Below, piece by piece: positions 36,165 to 46,545 of a stretch of 64,000 nt of DNA (position 1 is the first letter of the stretch; the number at the start of each line of letters is the position of its first letter). Both the position numbers and the translations under genes were made by a program. Location of the stretch: NCBI RefSeq assembly GCF_003020125.1, contig NZ_PYFW01000001.1:310001-374000 (forward strand), written 5' to 3'. This stretch comes from Bradyrhizobium sp. MOS003 (GTDB lineage Bacteria > Pseudomonadota > Alphaproteobacteria > Rhizobiales > Xanthobacteraceae). The notes under the pieces were generated by a model. The model was not told the DNA's origin. It saw only the letters and a list, made by a program, of their open reading frames with translations, and made no database searches.

Positions 36165-37378
36165 ACATCGCCAAACCCAATTCCTATCGCAGCGGCCCCG
36201 ACGATCGCGGCCATTTCGGCATCTTCGGCGGCCGCTTCGTCGCCGAAACCCTGATGCCGCTGATCCTCGATCTGGAGAAGGCCTACACCGAGGCCAAGGC
36301 CGATCCGGCGTTCCAGGCCGAGATGAACGGCTATCTCAAGAACTATGTCGGCCGGCCCTCGCCGCTCTATTTCGCCGAGCGCCTCACCGAGCATCTTGGC
36401 GGCGCCATGATCTACCTGAAGCGCGAAGAGCTCAACCACACCGGTTCGCACAAGGTGAACAACGTGCTCGGCCAGATCATGCTGGCGCGGCGCATGGGCA
36501 AGAAGCGCATCATCGCCGAGACCGGTGCCGGCCAGCACGGCGTCGCCACCGCGACGCTGTGCGCGCGCTTCGGGCTCGAATGCATCGTCTACATGGGCGC
36601 CGTCGACGTCGAGCGTCAGCAGCCCAACGTGATCCGCATGGAGATGCTGGGCGCCACGGTGATGCCGGTGCAGTCGGGCACGCGCACGCTGAAGGACGCC
36701 ATGAACGAGGCGCTGCGCGACTGGGTCACCAACGTGCACGACACCTTCTACTGCATCGGCACGGTCGCAGGCCCGCATCCCTATCCGACGCTGGTGCGCG
36801 ACTTCCAGTCGATCATCGGCAACGAGACTAAGGCGCAGATGCAGGAGATCGAGGGCCGTCTGCCGGATTCGCTGGTCGCCTGCATCGGCGGCGGCTCGAA
36901 TGCGATGGGCCTGTTCCATCCCTTCCTCGATGATCCCACCGTCGAGATCTTCGGCGTCGAAGCCGCCGGCCATGGCCTGACGCAGCTCCACGCGGCCTCG
37001 ATCGCGGGCGGCCGTCCCGGCGTGCTGCACGGCAACCGCACCTATCTGCTGATGGATGCCGACGGCCAGATCCAGGACGCGCATTCGATCTCGGCCGGCC
37101 TCGACTATCCCGGCATCGGCCCCGAGCATTCCTGGCTGCACGAGGTCGGCCGCGTGAACTATCTCTCCGCGACCGATGATGAAGCGCTCGCCGCGTTCCA
37201 GCTGCTGTCGAAGCTCGAAGGCATCATCCCCGCGCTCGAACCCGCGCACGCCATCGCCAAGGTGTTGGAGCTCGCGCCGAAGCGGCCGAAGGATCACCTG
37301 ATGGTCGTCAACCTCTCCGGCCGCGGCGACAAGGACGTCCCGCAGGTCGGCGACATCCTGAGGGGCAAGAGCAAGTGA
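36161..37378 (+). CDS. trpB: Tryptophan synthase beta subunit
   Basis: 405-residue PLP enzyme; cofactor lysine in HTGSHKVNN (about residue 95), glycine loop [10 protein letters not shown]. It condenses indole with serine. Overlaps trpF upstream and trpA downstream by four bases each. Confidence 0.97.
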   Translation: MNIAKPNSYRSGPDDRGHFGIFGGRFVAETLMPLILDLEKAYTEAKADPAFQAEMNGYLKNYVGRPSPLYFAERLTEHLGGAMIYLKREELNHTGSHKVNNVLGQIMLARRMGKKRIIAETGAGQHGVATATLCARFGLECIVYMGAVDVERQQPNVIRMEMLGATVMPVQSGTRTLKDAMNEALRDWVTNVHDTFYCIGTVAGPHPYPTLVRDFQSIIGNETKAQMQEIEGRLPDSLVACIGGGSNAMGLFHPFLDDPTVEIFGVEAAGHGLTQLHAASIAGGRPGVLHGNRTYLLMDADGQIQDAHSISAGLDYPGIGPEHSWLHEVGRVNYLSATDDEALAAFQLLSKLEGIIPALEPAHAIAKVLELAPKRPKDHLMVVNLSGRGDKDVPQVGDILRGKSK

Positions 37379-38211
37379 CCACCCGCATCGACACTCGTTT
37401 CGCCGAGCTCGCGAAACAAGGCCGCTCGGCCTTCGTCACCTTCCTGATGGCCGGCGATCCCGATCCGGCGACCTCGCTCGAGATCATCAAGGCGCTGCCG
37501 AAATCGGGCGCCGACGTGATCGAGATCGGCATGCCCTTCACCGATCCGATGGCCGATGGTCCGTCGATCCAGGCTGCAGGCCTGCGCGCGCTCAAGGCCG
37601 GCATGACGCTGAAGAAGACGCTGGAGCTGGTGCGCGGCTTCCGCAAGGACGACAACGCGACGCCGATCGTGCTGATGGGCTATTACAATCCGATCTACAT
37701 CTACGGCGTCGACAAGTTTCTGGTCGATGCCAAGAGCGCGGGTGTCGACGGCCTCATCGTCGTTGATCTGCCGCCGGAGGAAGACGACGAGCTCTGCCTG
37801 CCCGCGATGAAGGCCGGCCTCAACTTCATCCGCCTGGCGACGCCCACGACCGATGACAAGCGCCTGCCGGCCGTGCTCGCCAACACCTCGGGCTTCGTCT
37901 ACTACGTCTCCATCACCGGCATCACCGGGGCCGCGACCGCGGATTCCTCGGCCGTGAGCGAGGCGGTTGCCCGCATCAAGCGGCACACCAAGCTGCCGGT
38001 CTGCGTCGGCTTCGGCATCCGCACGCCGGAGACTGCGCGCGCCATCGCATCCCATGCCAACGGCGCCGTGGTCGGCACCGCGCTGGTCGATGCGCTCAAG
38101 AACAGCCTCGACGCCGAGGGACGGGCGACCGGCAAAACCGTCAACGCCGTGGCGGAGCTGACGGCGGCCCTGGCCCAGGGCGTCAGGGGCGCGCAACAGG
38201 CGGCGGAATAG
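37375..38211 (+). CDS. trpA: Tryptophan synthase alpha subunit
   Basis: 278-residue TIM barrel starting at GTG 37375 inside the trpB stop. Catalytic Glu in [16 protein letters not shown] and Asp in [13 protein letters not shown]. It releases indole from indole-3-glycerol phosphate and channels it to TrpB. Confidence 0.96.
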   Translation: MTTRIDTRFAELAKQGRSAFVTFLMAGDPDPATSLEIIKALPKSGADVIEIGMPFTDPMADGPSIQAAGLRALKAGMTLKKTLELVRGFRKDDNATPIVLMGYYNPIYIYGVDKFLVDAKSAGVDGLIVVDLPPEEDDELCLPAMKAGLNFIRLATPTTDDKRLPAVLANTSGFVYYVSITGITGAATADSSAVSEAVARIKRHTKLPVCVGFGIRTPETARAIASHANGAVVGTALVDALKNSLDAEGRATGKTVNAVAELTAALAQGVRGAQQAAE

Positions 38212-38241
38212 ACCTTAATTCCGCTTTGGTTTCTTGAGTTT

Positions 38242-38290
38242 GAGCATGATCTTGTCGGAAAACCGCGTCACACTTTTCCGGATCATGCTC
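38242..38290. repeat. Rhizobial intergenic palindrome (GAGCATGATC type)
   Basis: 49 bases with perfect 10-base arms GAGCATGATC / GATCATGCTC and an inner TCGGAAAACCG / CTTTTCCG pair. It is a widespread Rhizobiales extragenic palindrome type and lies between trpA and accD. Confidence 0.75.
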
Positions 38291-38385
38291 TAAGGCGGGC
38301 GACACGGCGGCTTGCCGGGCAGCGGCCCGGTCGCCATATACCCTTCAGGCGATCCGCGAGGCGGGTTCGCACATCGGAGCAAACC

Positions 38386-39327
38386 ATGAACTGGCTTACC
38401 AACGTGGTCCGGCCGAAGATCCGCAACATGCTGCGGCGGGAGACGCCGGAGAATCTGTGGATCAAGTGCCCGGATTCCGGACAGCTCGTGTTCTACAAGG
38501 ACGTCGAGGCCAACCAGTTCGTCATCCCCGGCTCGAACTACCACATGCGCATGGGCGCGGTGGCGCGTCTGAAGTCGATCTTCGACAACGAGACCTGGTA
38601 CGACGTCGCGCTGCCCGAGGTCACGCCCGATCCGCTCAAGTTCCGTGACGAGAAGAAATACGTCGACCGCATCAAGGATGCGCGCGCCCGGACCAACCTG
38701 AACGACGCGGTCAAGGTCGGCTACGGCAAGCTCGAAGGCTCCGCCGTCGTCGTCGCCGTGCAGGATTTCGACTTCATGGGCGGCTCGCTCGGCATGGCCG
38801 CAGGCGAAGCCCTCGTGCGCGGGCTCGAGCTTGCGGTCGAGAAGAAGTCGCCGTTCATCGTGTTCGCGGCGTCAGGCGGCGCGCGCATGCAGGAAGGCAT
38901 CCTGTCGCTGATGCAGATGCCGCGCACGACCGTCGCGGTGCAGATGCTGCGCGAGGCGAAGCTGCCCTATATCGTCGTGCTGACCAATCCGACCACCGGC
39001 GGCGTGACCGCCTCCTACGCGATGCTCGGGGACGTGCAGATCGCCGAGCCCGGCGCGCTGATCGGTTTTGCCGGCGCGCGCGTGATCGAGCAGACCATTC
39101 GCGAAAAGCTGCCGGAGGGTTTCCAGCGCGCCGAGTACCTCAAGGATCACGGCATGGTCGACATGGTCGTGCATCGCCACGAGCTGCGTCCGACCTTGGC
39201 GCGGCTCTGTCGCCTGCTGACCAAGGCGCCGGCGCAGGAGGGTGCGTCGAAGCCGATACAGGCCGTCACGAGCCCGGCTCAGATCGTATCGGCGGCTGAA
39301 ACGGCGCCGGCTGCGCCGCACGCGTGA
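38386..39327 (+). CDS. accD: Acetyl-CoA carboxylase carboxyltransferase subunit beta
   Basis: 313 residues with the carboxyltransferase core ([47 protein letters not shown]). It transfers carboxyl from biotin to acetyl-CoA with AccA. The N-terminal four-cysteine zinc ribbon of the E. coli enzyme is mostly gone: only Cys28 remains (WIKCPDSG), and the other positions read Ser31, Ile47 and Ser50. This is shared by rhizobial AccD as I recall. The folC start overlaps its stop by four bases. Confidence 0.95.
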   Translation: MNWLTNVVRPKIRNMLRRETPENLWIKCPDSGQLVFYKDVEANQFVIPGSNYHMRMGAVARLKSIFDNETWYDVALPEVTPDPLKFRDEKKYVDRIKDARARTNLNDAVKVGYGKLEGSAVVVAVQDFDFMGGSLGMAAGEALVRGLELAVEKKSPFIVFAASGGARMQEGILSLMQMPRTTVAVQMLREAKLPYIVVLTNPTTGGVTASYAMLGDVQIAEPGALIGFAGARVIEQTIREKLPEGFQRAEYLKDHGMVDMVVHRHELRPTLARLCRLLTKAPAQEGASKPIQAVTSPAQIVSAAETAPAAPHA

Positions 39328-40664
39328 ACGCATCCCCCGACAGCACGAAGACGCCGCTCGGCGAATTGATCGGGCGGCTGTCGGTCCTGCATCAGAAGCG
39401 CATCGACCTCGGGCTGGAGCGGATGCACCGCCTGCTCGAGCGGCTCGGCCATCCCGAACGTAAGCTGCCGCCGGTGATCCACATCGCCGGCACCAACGGC
39501 AAGGGCTCGACGCTGGCTTATCTGCGCGCGACGCTGGAGGCCGCAGGCCTGCGCGTGCACGCCTATACTTCGCCCTATCTCGTCCGTATCAACGAATGCT
39601 TCCGGCTCGGCCGCGTCGGCGGCGGCGTGCTGGTCGGTGACGACGAGTTGCGCGCCGCGCTGGAAGAGGTCGAACGCGTCAATGCCGGTGAAGCCGCGAC
39701 ATTGTTCGAGCTGAAGACCGCCGCGGCGTTTCATCTGTTCGCGCAGAACCCGGCCGATGTCGTGCTGCTCGAAGTCGGCCTCGGCGGCCGGCTCGATTCG
39801 ACCAATGTGGTCGACACGCCGGCGGCCTGCGTGATCACGCCTGTCAGCATGGATCACATGGATTTTCTCGGGGACACTCTGACGTCGATCGCCGGCGAGA
39901 AGGCCGCGATCATCAAGCGCGGTGTGCCCGTGATCTGCGCGGAGCAGGCGGGCGAAGCCATGGCGGTGATCGAGGCGCAGGCCAAGCGCGTGCGCGCGCC
40001 ACTGTTTGCGGCGAACGAGAGCTGGCACGTCAATGTCGAGCACGGTCGCCTGGTCTATTCCGACGACCGCGGCCTGATGGATCTCACGGCGCCGCGGCTG
40101 TTCGGCCGCCACCAGTTCGACAATGCCGGACTTGCCATCGCAACGCTGCGCGCGATTCCAACGTTCAAGATCAATCAGGCCGCGTTCGAGGCAGGCATCG
40201 TCGGCGCCGAATGGCCGGCGCGGATGCAGCGTCTCACTTCGGGCGAGCTGCTCGCTTTGGGCCCGCAGGGCTCGGAGATCTGGCTCGATGGCGGGCACAA
40301 TGCCGAAGGCGGCCGCGTCGCGGCCGCCGCGCTCGGCGATCTCGAAGAGCGGGTGTCGCGGCCGCTGGTGGTCATCGCCGGCATGATGGCCAACAAGGAC
40401 GCGCAGGGTTTTCTCGCCAATTTTGCCGGTCTCACCCGTCACATCATCGCGGTACCGATCCCCGACGAGAACGCAATGCCGGTCGATCGCCTTGCGGATG
40501 CCGCGCGCAGCCTCGGCATGCGCGTCGAGACCGTCTCCGGCGTCGAAGCCGCATTGCGTGGCCTGTCGAAACTCGCCTATGAAGTGCCGCCGCGAATCCT
40601 GATTACGGGATCGCTCTATCTCGCCGGTCACGTGCTTGGGCTGAACGGCACGCCACCTGCATAG
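39324..40664 (+). CDS. folC: Folylpolyglutamate / dihydrofolate synthase
   Basis: 446 residues of the Mur-ligase fold. P-loop [21 protein letters not shown] (about 53-73), [39 protein letters not shown], and [11 protein letters not shown] in the C-terminal domain. It makes dihydrofolate and extends folate polyglutamates. Coupled to accD, as in many proteobacteria. Confidence 0.95.
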   Translation: MNASPDSTKTPLGELIGRLSVLHQKRIDLGLERMHRLLERLGHPERKLPPVIHIAGTNGKGSTLAYLRATLEAAGLRVHAYTSPYLVRINECFRLGRVGGGVLVGDDELRAALEEVERVNAGEAATLFELKTAAAFHLFAQNPADVVLLEVGLGGRLDSTNVVDTPAACVITPVSMDHMDFLGDTLTSIAGEKAAIIKRGVPVICAEQAGEAMAVIEAQAKRVRAPLFAANESWHVNVEHGRLVYSDDRGLMDLTAPRLFGRHQFDNAGLAIATLRAIPTFKINQAAFEAGIVGAEWPARMQRLTSGELLALGPQGSEIWLDGGHNAEGGRVAAAALGDLEERVSRPLVVIAGMMANKDAQGFLANFAGLTRHIIAVPIPDENAMPVDRLADAARSLGMRVETVSGVEAALRGLSKLAYEVPPRILITGSLYLAGHVLGLNGTPPA

Positions 40665-40673
40665 GCGGGAGTG

Positions 40674-41426
40674 ATGAGAATGTCCCTGCGTTTTGCCGCC
40701 ATCGCCGACATCCACGGAAACTACCTCGCGCTGGAGGCCGTGCTCGCCGATATCCGCGCCCACGGCATCACCGACATCGTCAATCTCGGCGATATGCTGA
40801 GCGGCCCGCTCGATGCGCGCCGTACCATCGAGATGCTGATGCAGCTCGACGCCGTGCACGTGCTCGGCAACCACGATCGCTATTTGCTCGACCGCCCGCC
40901 GGACAAGATGGGCTCCTGGGACCGTCCCGCCTATGATGCGCTGGATGCTGCCCAGCTCGACTGGCTGCGCGCGCAGCGCAAGACGCGGGTGTTTGGCGAC
41001 GATGTCTTTCTCTGTCATGCGACGCCCGACAGCGACGAAGTCTACTGGCTCGATAATGTGCATCCCAACGGCACGGTCGCGTTGTCGCCGCTCGACCGCA
41101 TCGAGCAATTTGCCCAAGCCATCACGCAGTCCCTGATCCTGTGCGCCCACACCCATCTGGCCCGCGCCGTACGGCTTCGCGATGGCCGGCTGATCGTCAA
41201 TCCCGGCAGCGTCGGCAGCCCCGGCTTTCGCGACAAGCATCCCTATCCGCATGTCGTCGAAGCCGGAACGCCGCAGGCGCGCTATGCGATCCTCGAACGG
41301 ACGGATGATGCTTGGCAGGTGACGTTCCGCCACGTCGCGTATGATCACGAGGCGATGGCAGCGTTGGCACGGCGCAATGGTCAACCCGAACTGGCGAATG
41401 CGCTGGCAACGGGATGGCTCAGGTAA
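40674..41426 (+). CDS. Calcineurin-like metallophosphoesterase
   Basis: About 250 residues; start ATG 40674 (GTG 40671 and ATG 40680 also possible). Metal motifs in order: IADIHGN, GDMLSGP, GNHDR, LCHATP, CAHTHL, NPGSVG, the YfcE/MJ0936-like set. Such enzymes hydrolyse phosphodiesters; substrate unknown. It starts 6-15 bases after folC and is likely co-transcribed. Confidence 0.88.
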   Translation: MRMSLRFAAIADIHGNYLALEAVLADIRAHGITDIVNLGDMLSGPLDARRTIEMLMQLDAVHVLGNHDRYLLDRPPDKMGSWDRPAYDALDAAQLDWLRAQRKTRVFGDDVFLCHATPDSDEVYWLDNVHPNGTVALSPLDRIEQFAQAITQSLILCAHTHLARAVRLRDGRLIVNPGSVGSPGFRDKHPYPHVVEAGTPQARYAILERTDDAWQVTFRHVAYDHEAMAALARRNGQPELANALATGWLR

Positions 41427-41430
41427 ATCG

Positions 41431-41488
41431 TCTCGTGTCCCGGACGCGGTGCAGCGCAAAGCGCGGCTTCATAGAGCCGGGGCACGAG
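41431..41488. repeat. Intergenic repeat, family C (short copy)
   Basis: TCTCGTGTCCCGGACGCGG ... CCGGGGCACGAG with inverted ends, between the convergent phosphoesterase and DNA ligase genes. Confidence 0.6.
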
Positions 41489-41494
41489 CGCGGA

Positions 41495-42553
41495 TTACTT
41501 CAAGAGCTTCATCGGATCCGCCACCTTCTGCTTCAGTTGATCGAAGCTGCATTGCCGTGGCGCCTTGTCGGGGCGCCAGCGCAGGATCGAGGTGCCGTGG
41601 CGAAACCGCTCGCCGCTGAAATGATCGTAGCAGATCTCGATCACCAGCTTCGGCTTGAGCGGACACCATTTGGCCGAACGCTCGGTCGACCAGCGGCTCG
41701 GTCCGCCCGGCGCGTTGCCGGTGAAGCCGGGCTCGCCGATCAGCGCCTCCAGCCGATCGGTCAGCGCCGGCTTCTCGTTCGCCTTGATCGCCGAGGTGAA
41801 TCCGACATGGTGCAGCAGGCCTTCATCGTCGTAGAGGCCGAGCAGCAGCGAGCCGACGACGTTGCGGCCGGCGATCTTGTTGGAGGCATACCGGAAGCCG
41901 CCGATCACGCAATCGGCGCTGCGAAATTTCTTGATCTTCTGCATGCCGTCGCGATTTCCGGCCTGATAGGGCAGATCGATCCGCTTGGCGATGACGCCGT
42001 CCGAGCCGCCACCGGACTGAGCCAGCCATTTTTTCGCGATGGCGTAGCTCGTCGTTGCCGGTGAGAGATGGAAACTGCTGGCCTTCAGATTGGCCTTTGC
42101 AAAAGCCTCCAGCGCCGGCCGCCGTTCGCCGAGTGGCCTCTCGGCAAGCTGCTTCTGTTTTGCCGTCGCGAGCAGATCGAAGGTGAGGTAGAGCGCCGGC
42201 GTTTCCTGCGAGAGCTTCTTCACGCGGCTTGCGGCGGGATGAATCCGTTGCAGCAACGCGTCGAAGGAAAAGCTCTTGCCGTGCGGCACGACGATCTCGC
42301 CGTCGAGCGTGAAGCGATCGGCTTTCAGCGTCAGCGCGGCAGCGACGATCTCGGGAAAATAGCGCGTGAGGTCCTCGCCGGATTTGGAGCGCAGATCGAT
42401 GCGGCTGCCGTCGCGCAACAGCAGGCAACGAAAGCCATCCCATTTCGGCTCGTACTGCCATTCCTTGCCGCGCGGGATCTCGTCGACCGACCGCGCCTCC
42501 ATCGCAGCGAGAGATGTCGATTTGCGCGTGCGCTTTGCAGGAGGGGCAGGCAA
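41495..42553 (-). CDS. ATP-dependent DNA ligase, LigC-like
   Basis: 352 residues. Catalytic lysine in EPKWDGFRCLLL (motif I, about residue 36), LDGEIV (III), FDLL (IIIa), DGVIAKR (IV), KIKKFRSADCVIGGF (V), then an OB domain ending CSFDQLKQKV. It seals nicks in DNA using ATP. It has no polymerase or nuclease domain, and no Ku gene is nearby, so it resembles the stand-alone LigC enzymes linked to backup end-joining or base excision repair. Confidence 0.88.
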   Translation of the reverse strand: MPAPPAKRTRKSTSLAAMEARSVDEIPRGKEWQYEPKWDGFRCLLLRDGSRIDLRSKSGEDLTRYFPEIVAAALTLKADRFTLDGEIVVPHGKSFSFDALLQRIHPAASRVKKLSQETPALYLTFDLLATAKQKQLAERPLGERRPALEAFAKANLKASSFHLSPATTSYAIAKKWLAQSGGGSDGVIAKRIDLPYQAGNRDGMQKIKKFRSADCVIGGFRYASNKIAGRNVVGSLLLGLYDDEGLLHHVGFTSAIKANEKPALTDRLEALIGEPGFTGNAPGGPSRWSTERSAKWCPLKPKLVIEICYDHFSGERFRHGTSILRWRPDKAPRQCSFDQLKQKVADPMKLLK

Positions 42554-42596
42554 TGGCCGGGACTCGTCATACGCTGGACACGTCCCATCAACGCAA

Positions 42597-42620
42597 AACG
42601 GCCGGCTTTCGCCGGCCGTT
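42597..42620 (-). terminator. Terminator of trxA
   Basis: Perfect 10-base stem AACGGCCGGC / GCCGGCCGTT with a 4-base loop, followed on the minus strand by TTGCGTT; 26 bases after the trxA stop. The arms end in TT and there is a weak T-tract. Confidence 0.7.
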
Positions 42621-42646
42621 GTCGAAAATAAACTTGCGGGAGGCGA

Positions 42647-42967
42647 TCAGACCGCCGACGTGATCCACTGCTGCAGCTTCGCCTTCGGCGCCGCGCCGAC
42701 CTGACGGGAGGCCATCTCGCCGCCCTTGAAGATCATCAGGGTGGGGATCGACATCACGCCGTACTTCGACGCGGTCTTCGGGCTCTCGTCGACGTTGAGC
42801 TTCACGATCTTGACCTTGTCGCCCATCGCGCCGGCGATCTCGTCGAGGGCGGGCGCGATCATGCGGCAGGGACCGCACCACTCGGCCCAGAAATCGACGA
42901 CGACGGGACCGTTCGCCTTGAGCACTTCGGCTTCGAAATCGGTGTCAGAAACCTTGCCAACGGCCAT
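42647..42967 (-). CDS. trxA: Thioredoxin
   Basis: 106 residues with the redox site [13 protein letters not shown] (about 28-40) and cis-proline in [13 protein letters not shown]. General cytosolic disulfide reductant. It is downstream of addA in the same direction, the usual alphaproteobacterial arrangement. Confidence 0.96.
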   Translation of the reverse strand: MAVGKVSDTDFEAEVLKANGPVVVDFWAEWCGPCRMIAPALDEIAGAMGDKVKIVKLNVDESPKTASKYGVMSIPTLMIFKGGEMASRQVGAAPKAKLQQWITSAV

Positions 42968-43035
42968 GGGAGTACCTCGTTCGGTTGAAGAGAATCGGCG
43001 CGACCTGGAATCGCGCCGGGGATCATGGCGTCAAC

Positions 43036-46000
43036 CTATGAACGGCCTGTTGCCGGGTCAAGGATGCTCACGCCGACATGAATGGATGCCAGCGCCGCGT
43101 CCAGCGCGGGGGCTGAAATCTCCATGTATTCAAGGGCCTCGGTCCAGAGCAGGACCGCCCTGACAGGCTTTTGGGGATAAAGCCGCGCCAGCACCGCCCG
43201 ATACAGCGCAAGCTGCCGGACGTAGGCGACGGGTGCCTCGGCCGCGCTTTTGGGCGCCGCCTGGTTGGTCTTGAAATCGACGATCAGCACCTCATCCGGA
43301 CGGACGACCAGCCGGTCGATCTGCCCCGACACAAGCGCCGGCGCCCGGCCCGGCCGCTCCAGCCGGCCGGCGATGGCGACTTCGGCGCGGCTGCCGGCGG
43401 CAAAGACCGGCGCAAAGCGCGGTTCGGTGATCAAGGCCAGCACCTTGTCGGCCAAAGCGGCGCGATCGGCGTCCGGCCAGTCCGCGGCGTTGCGTGCCAT
43501 GAAGCCGAGTGCGGCCTCGCGCCGGCGTTCCGCGGCGATATCGGGCAAGGATTGCAGCAGACGGTGCACCAGCGTCCCGCGTTGCAACGCGAGGGCGCGC
43601 GTCTGCACCGATTCGCCTGTCCGCACGCTGCGGCCATCCTCGGCCGACTGGCCGGACGGACGCACCAGATCGTCGTCGACGGTCTCGCTCGGTGCCGGTG
43701 TTCGCAGCCACTCCGGCAGCGCGACCGCCTGGTCCACAGTTGCCGCCGGGACACCCAGCGCGGTGACATCCTCCGGCCGGGCGAATCGGGTCACCTTGCC
43801 GAGCGGCGTCTCGATCACCTGCTTGTCCAGGCCCGAGCCTTTGAGCCCGGTGTCGACCAGATCATACCAGCTCAGCTTGCGAACCGTCTTCATGTTGCCG
43901 GGCATGCAGCCGCCGACGATCAGGCGGTCGGCCGCACGTGTCATCGCGACATAGAGCAGGCGGCGATATTCGTCCTCGGTCTCCTCGAGCATGGCCTTGC
44001 GCGCGTCGGCGACGGGCTTGGGGTCGTCGGCCTTGCGGCCGGCCCAGACCACGACCTCGCCGCCATTGCCGCGGGGCACGTGGATCAGCCGGACCCGCTG
44101 CGAATCCGCGGGCGACGACGTGGTGTCGACCATGAACACGACCGAAGCTTCCAGCCCCTTGGCGCCGTGCACGGTCATCACCCGCACCTCGTCGCGCGAG
44201 ATTTCCATGTCGCGCTTCACCTCGGTGTCGGCCGAGCGCAGCCAGGCCATGAAGCCCTGCAGCGAGGCCGGCGCCTTGCGCTCACAGCTGAGCGCGAGCT
44301 CCAGGAATTCGTCGAGTGCGTCGTTGGCTTCATGGCCGAGCCGGCGCAGGATGCGCGCACGCCCGCCGTCGCCCCCTAACAGCCAGGCGTAGAAGGCGAA
44401 CGGCGTCTCCTCGCGCGCACGGCTCTCGCAGGCCTCCAGCCGCCGCAGCACGGAATCGAACTTTTCGCTTCCGGCCGCATGCTCGCCGAGTGCGCGGCGC
44501 AGCGAGCCCTTGCGGTCATAGGCCAACTGGAACAGGTCGTCGTCATCGAGGCCGAACAGCGGGCTCTTCAGCGCCACCGCGAGCGCGAGATCGTCCTGCG
44601 GCAGCAGCAGCGCGTCCGCGAGGTTCATCAGGTCGATGATCGCGATATGCTCGGTCAGCTTGAGCCGGTCGGCGCCGGCCACCGGGACGCCGGCATGCTT
44701 CAGCGCCTGGATCACGGCATCGAACGCATTGCCGCGCCGGCGTACCAGGATCAGCATGTCGCCATAGCGTAGCGGCCGGCGCTCGCCCTCATGCCCGGTC
44801 AGCGTGCCGCTCTCGACCAGCCGTTTGATCTCGGCCTGGATCCGGCGCGCCAGTTTGACTTCGGGGCTGGTGACCGCAACACCGTCGAACGGCGCGCGCC
44901 AGCCCTCGATGTCCTGCCGATCGTCGGCTTCCGCGAGATCCCAGAGCTCGACGACGCTTGGACCAGCATCGCTGAGCGAGTTGTGCAAGGGATGGCCGAC
45001 GTCGATCGAATGGATGCTCTTGTAGATCGTGGGGTCGCGGAAGACGTGGTCGACCGAATGCAGGATCGCAGCACCCGAACGGAACGAGTAAGTGAAGGCG
45101 ACGGGGTCGAACTTCAGCCCGGCAGCTCTGAATCTGCGATCCAGCTCTCGCTTGCGTTTGTCGAATTCGTGCGGGTCGGCACCCTGGAAGGAGAAGATCG
45201 ACTGCTTCTCGTCGCCGACCGCGAAGACCGTGCGGTTCAGCCCCTCGCGCGCGCCTTCGCCGGCCGTGAATTCGGAGATGATGTGGGCGACGATGTCCCA
45301 TTGCCGCGGGCTGGTGTCCTGGGCTTCGTCGATCAGAACGTGATCGACGCCGCGGTCGAGCTTGTAATGCACCCAGCCTGAAGACACGCGGTTCAGCATC
45401 GCCAGCGTCTTGTCGATGAGGTCATCGTAGTCCAGCAGGCCGCGCTCCTGCTTCTCGCGGCGATAGTTCGCGGCCGCCGCGGTCGCGATGTGCAAGAGCG
45501 CCGCGCTGCGGTCGCGCATGGTCACGGCGCGGCGCTTCTCGACAAGTCCGCTGATGCGTAGCGCCTCGTTCTCGAACAGACGGGCCACGGACGGGTTGTG
45601 CTCGCCAAACTTCTTGGTCAGAACCGCCTTGCGCGGCAGCTTTTCGTCGGTGAGGAAGACGCTGAGGTAAGCATCGACCTGCGCGCCGCCGGAAAAGACC
45701 TTGGCCTCGCGGAGCCGGCCGGCCTGGTCGTTGTCGGACTTGCTGCCGTCCTCCAGCGCGAGGGCGATGTCGTCCCAGCGCGATCGCGGCAGGTAGGGTC
45801 CGTCGAGAATCTCCGTCTCGACGTCCTCGATGCGGTCGCTCGCATCGACGCCCAGCGCCGTCGCCAGCTGCGCAGCCGCCGCTTCGGCGTTGCCGGCCTC
45901 ATCCGTCCAGGCCATGAAATGATCGCGGCTGAGACACGCTTCGCGCACGACCTCCTTGAAGGTGACGTCGGCGGCGCTCGCCATCGCGGTCAGCAAGGCG

Positions 46001-46545
46001 CGGCCCGTGACGCTGTCGGGATCGCGCGCGGCCTCCAGCAGCACCTTCAGATTGGCGCGCTCCATCATGTCGGTCTGGTCGCGCTCGTCGATCACGGCAA
46101 AGCGCGCGGGTACGTTGGCCTCGAAGGGAAATTGCTGCAGCAGGCGCGTGCACAGCGCGTGGATGGTCTGCACCTTCAGCCCGCCCGGTGTCTCCAGCGC
46201 GCAGGCGAACAGTTTTCGTGCGTCGCGGCGAATTTTCGCGCTGGGATGCGGGATGCCGACCGCGCGGATCGCTGCGTCGAGCCCAGCATCGTCCAGCGTC
46301 ACCCAATGTCCCAGCGTGGTGAACACGCGCTCGGCCATGTTCGCGGCGGCCGCCTTGGTGAAGGTGATGCAGAGGATCTTTTCCGGCGGCACGCCCGATA
46401 GCAGCAGGCGGATCACCCGCTGCACCAGCACATGCGTCTTGCCCGAGCCGGCATTGGCCGACACGAACGCCGACGCAGTCGGATCGGACGCGCGCCTTTG
46501 TGTGTCGCGAACGGCATCGGGGATGGGGCGCGGTGCTTTCACCAT
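43036..46545 (-). CDS. addA: Double-strand break repair helicase-nuclease AddA
   Basis: 1169 residues from ATG 46545 (MVKAPRPIPDAVRD), overlapping the addB stop by seven bases. UvrD-type helicase: Walker A ANAGSGKTHVLVQR (about 30), DEAQDTSPRQW, VMTVHGAKGLEASVVFM, and the C-terminal RecB-like nuclease VLIVDFKTNQ with downstream QLALYRAVL. With AddB it resects double-strand breaks and loads RecA. Longer in-frame start at 46578 is possible. Confidence 0.95.
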   Translation of the reverse strand: MVKAPRPIPDAVRDTQRRASDPTASAFVSANAGSGKTHVLVQRVIRLLLSGVPPEKILCITFTKAAAANMAERVFTTLGHWVTLDDAGLDAAIRAVGIPHPSAKIRRDARKLFACALETPGGLKVQTIHALCTRLLQQFPFEANVPARFAVIDERDQTDMMERANLKVLLEAARDPDSVTGRALLTAMASAADVTFKEVVREACLSRDHFMAWTDEAGNAEAAAAQLATALGVDASDRIEDVETEILDGPYLPRSRWDDIALALEDGSKSDNDQAGRLREAKVFSGGAQVDAYLSVFLTDEKLPRKAVLTKKFGEHNPSVARLFENEALRISGLVEKRRAVTMRDRSAALLHIATAAAANYRREKQERGLLDYDDLIDKTLAMLNRVSSGWVHYKLDRGVDHVLIDEAQDTSPRQWDIVAHIISEFTAGEGAREGLNRTVFAVGDEKQSIFSFQGADPHEFDKRKRELDRRFRAAGLKFDPVAFTYSFRSGAAILHSVDHVFRDPTIYKSIHSIDVGHPLHNSLSDAGPSVVELWDLAEADDRQDIEGWRAPFDGVAVTSPEVKLARRIQAEIKRLVESGTLTGHEGERRPLRYGDMLILVRRRGNAFDAVIQALKHAGVPVAGADRLKLTEHIAIIDLMNLADALLLPQDDLALAVALKSPLFGLDDDDLFQLAYDRKGSLRRALGEHAAGSEKFDSVLRRLEACESRAREETPFAFYAWLLGGDGGRARILRRLGHEANDALDEFLELALSCERKAPASLQGFMAWLRSADTEVKRDMEISRDEVRVMTVHGAKGLEASVVFMVDTTSSPADSQRVRLIHVPRGNGGEVVVWAGRKADDPKPVADARKAMLEETEDEYRRLLYVAMTRAADRLIVGGCMPGNMKTVRKLSWYDLVDTGLKGSGLDKQVIETPLGKVTRFARPEDVTALGVPAATVDQAVALPEWLRTPAPSETVDDDLVRPSGQSAEDGRSVRTGESVQTRALALQRGTLVHRLLQSLPDIAAERRREAALGFMARNAADWPDADRAALADKVLALITEPRFAPVFAAGSRAEVAIAGRLERPGRAPALVSGQIDRLVVRPDEVLIVDFKTNQAAPKSAAEAPVAYVRQLALYRAVLARLYPQKPVRAVLLWTEALEYMEISAPALDAALASIHVGVSILDPATGRS

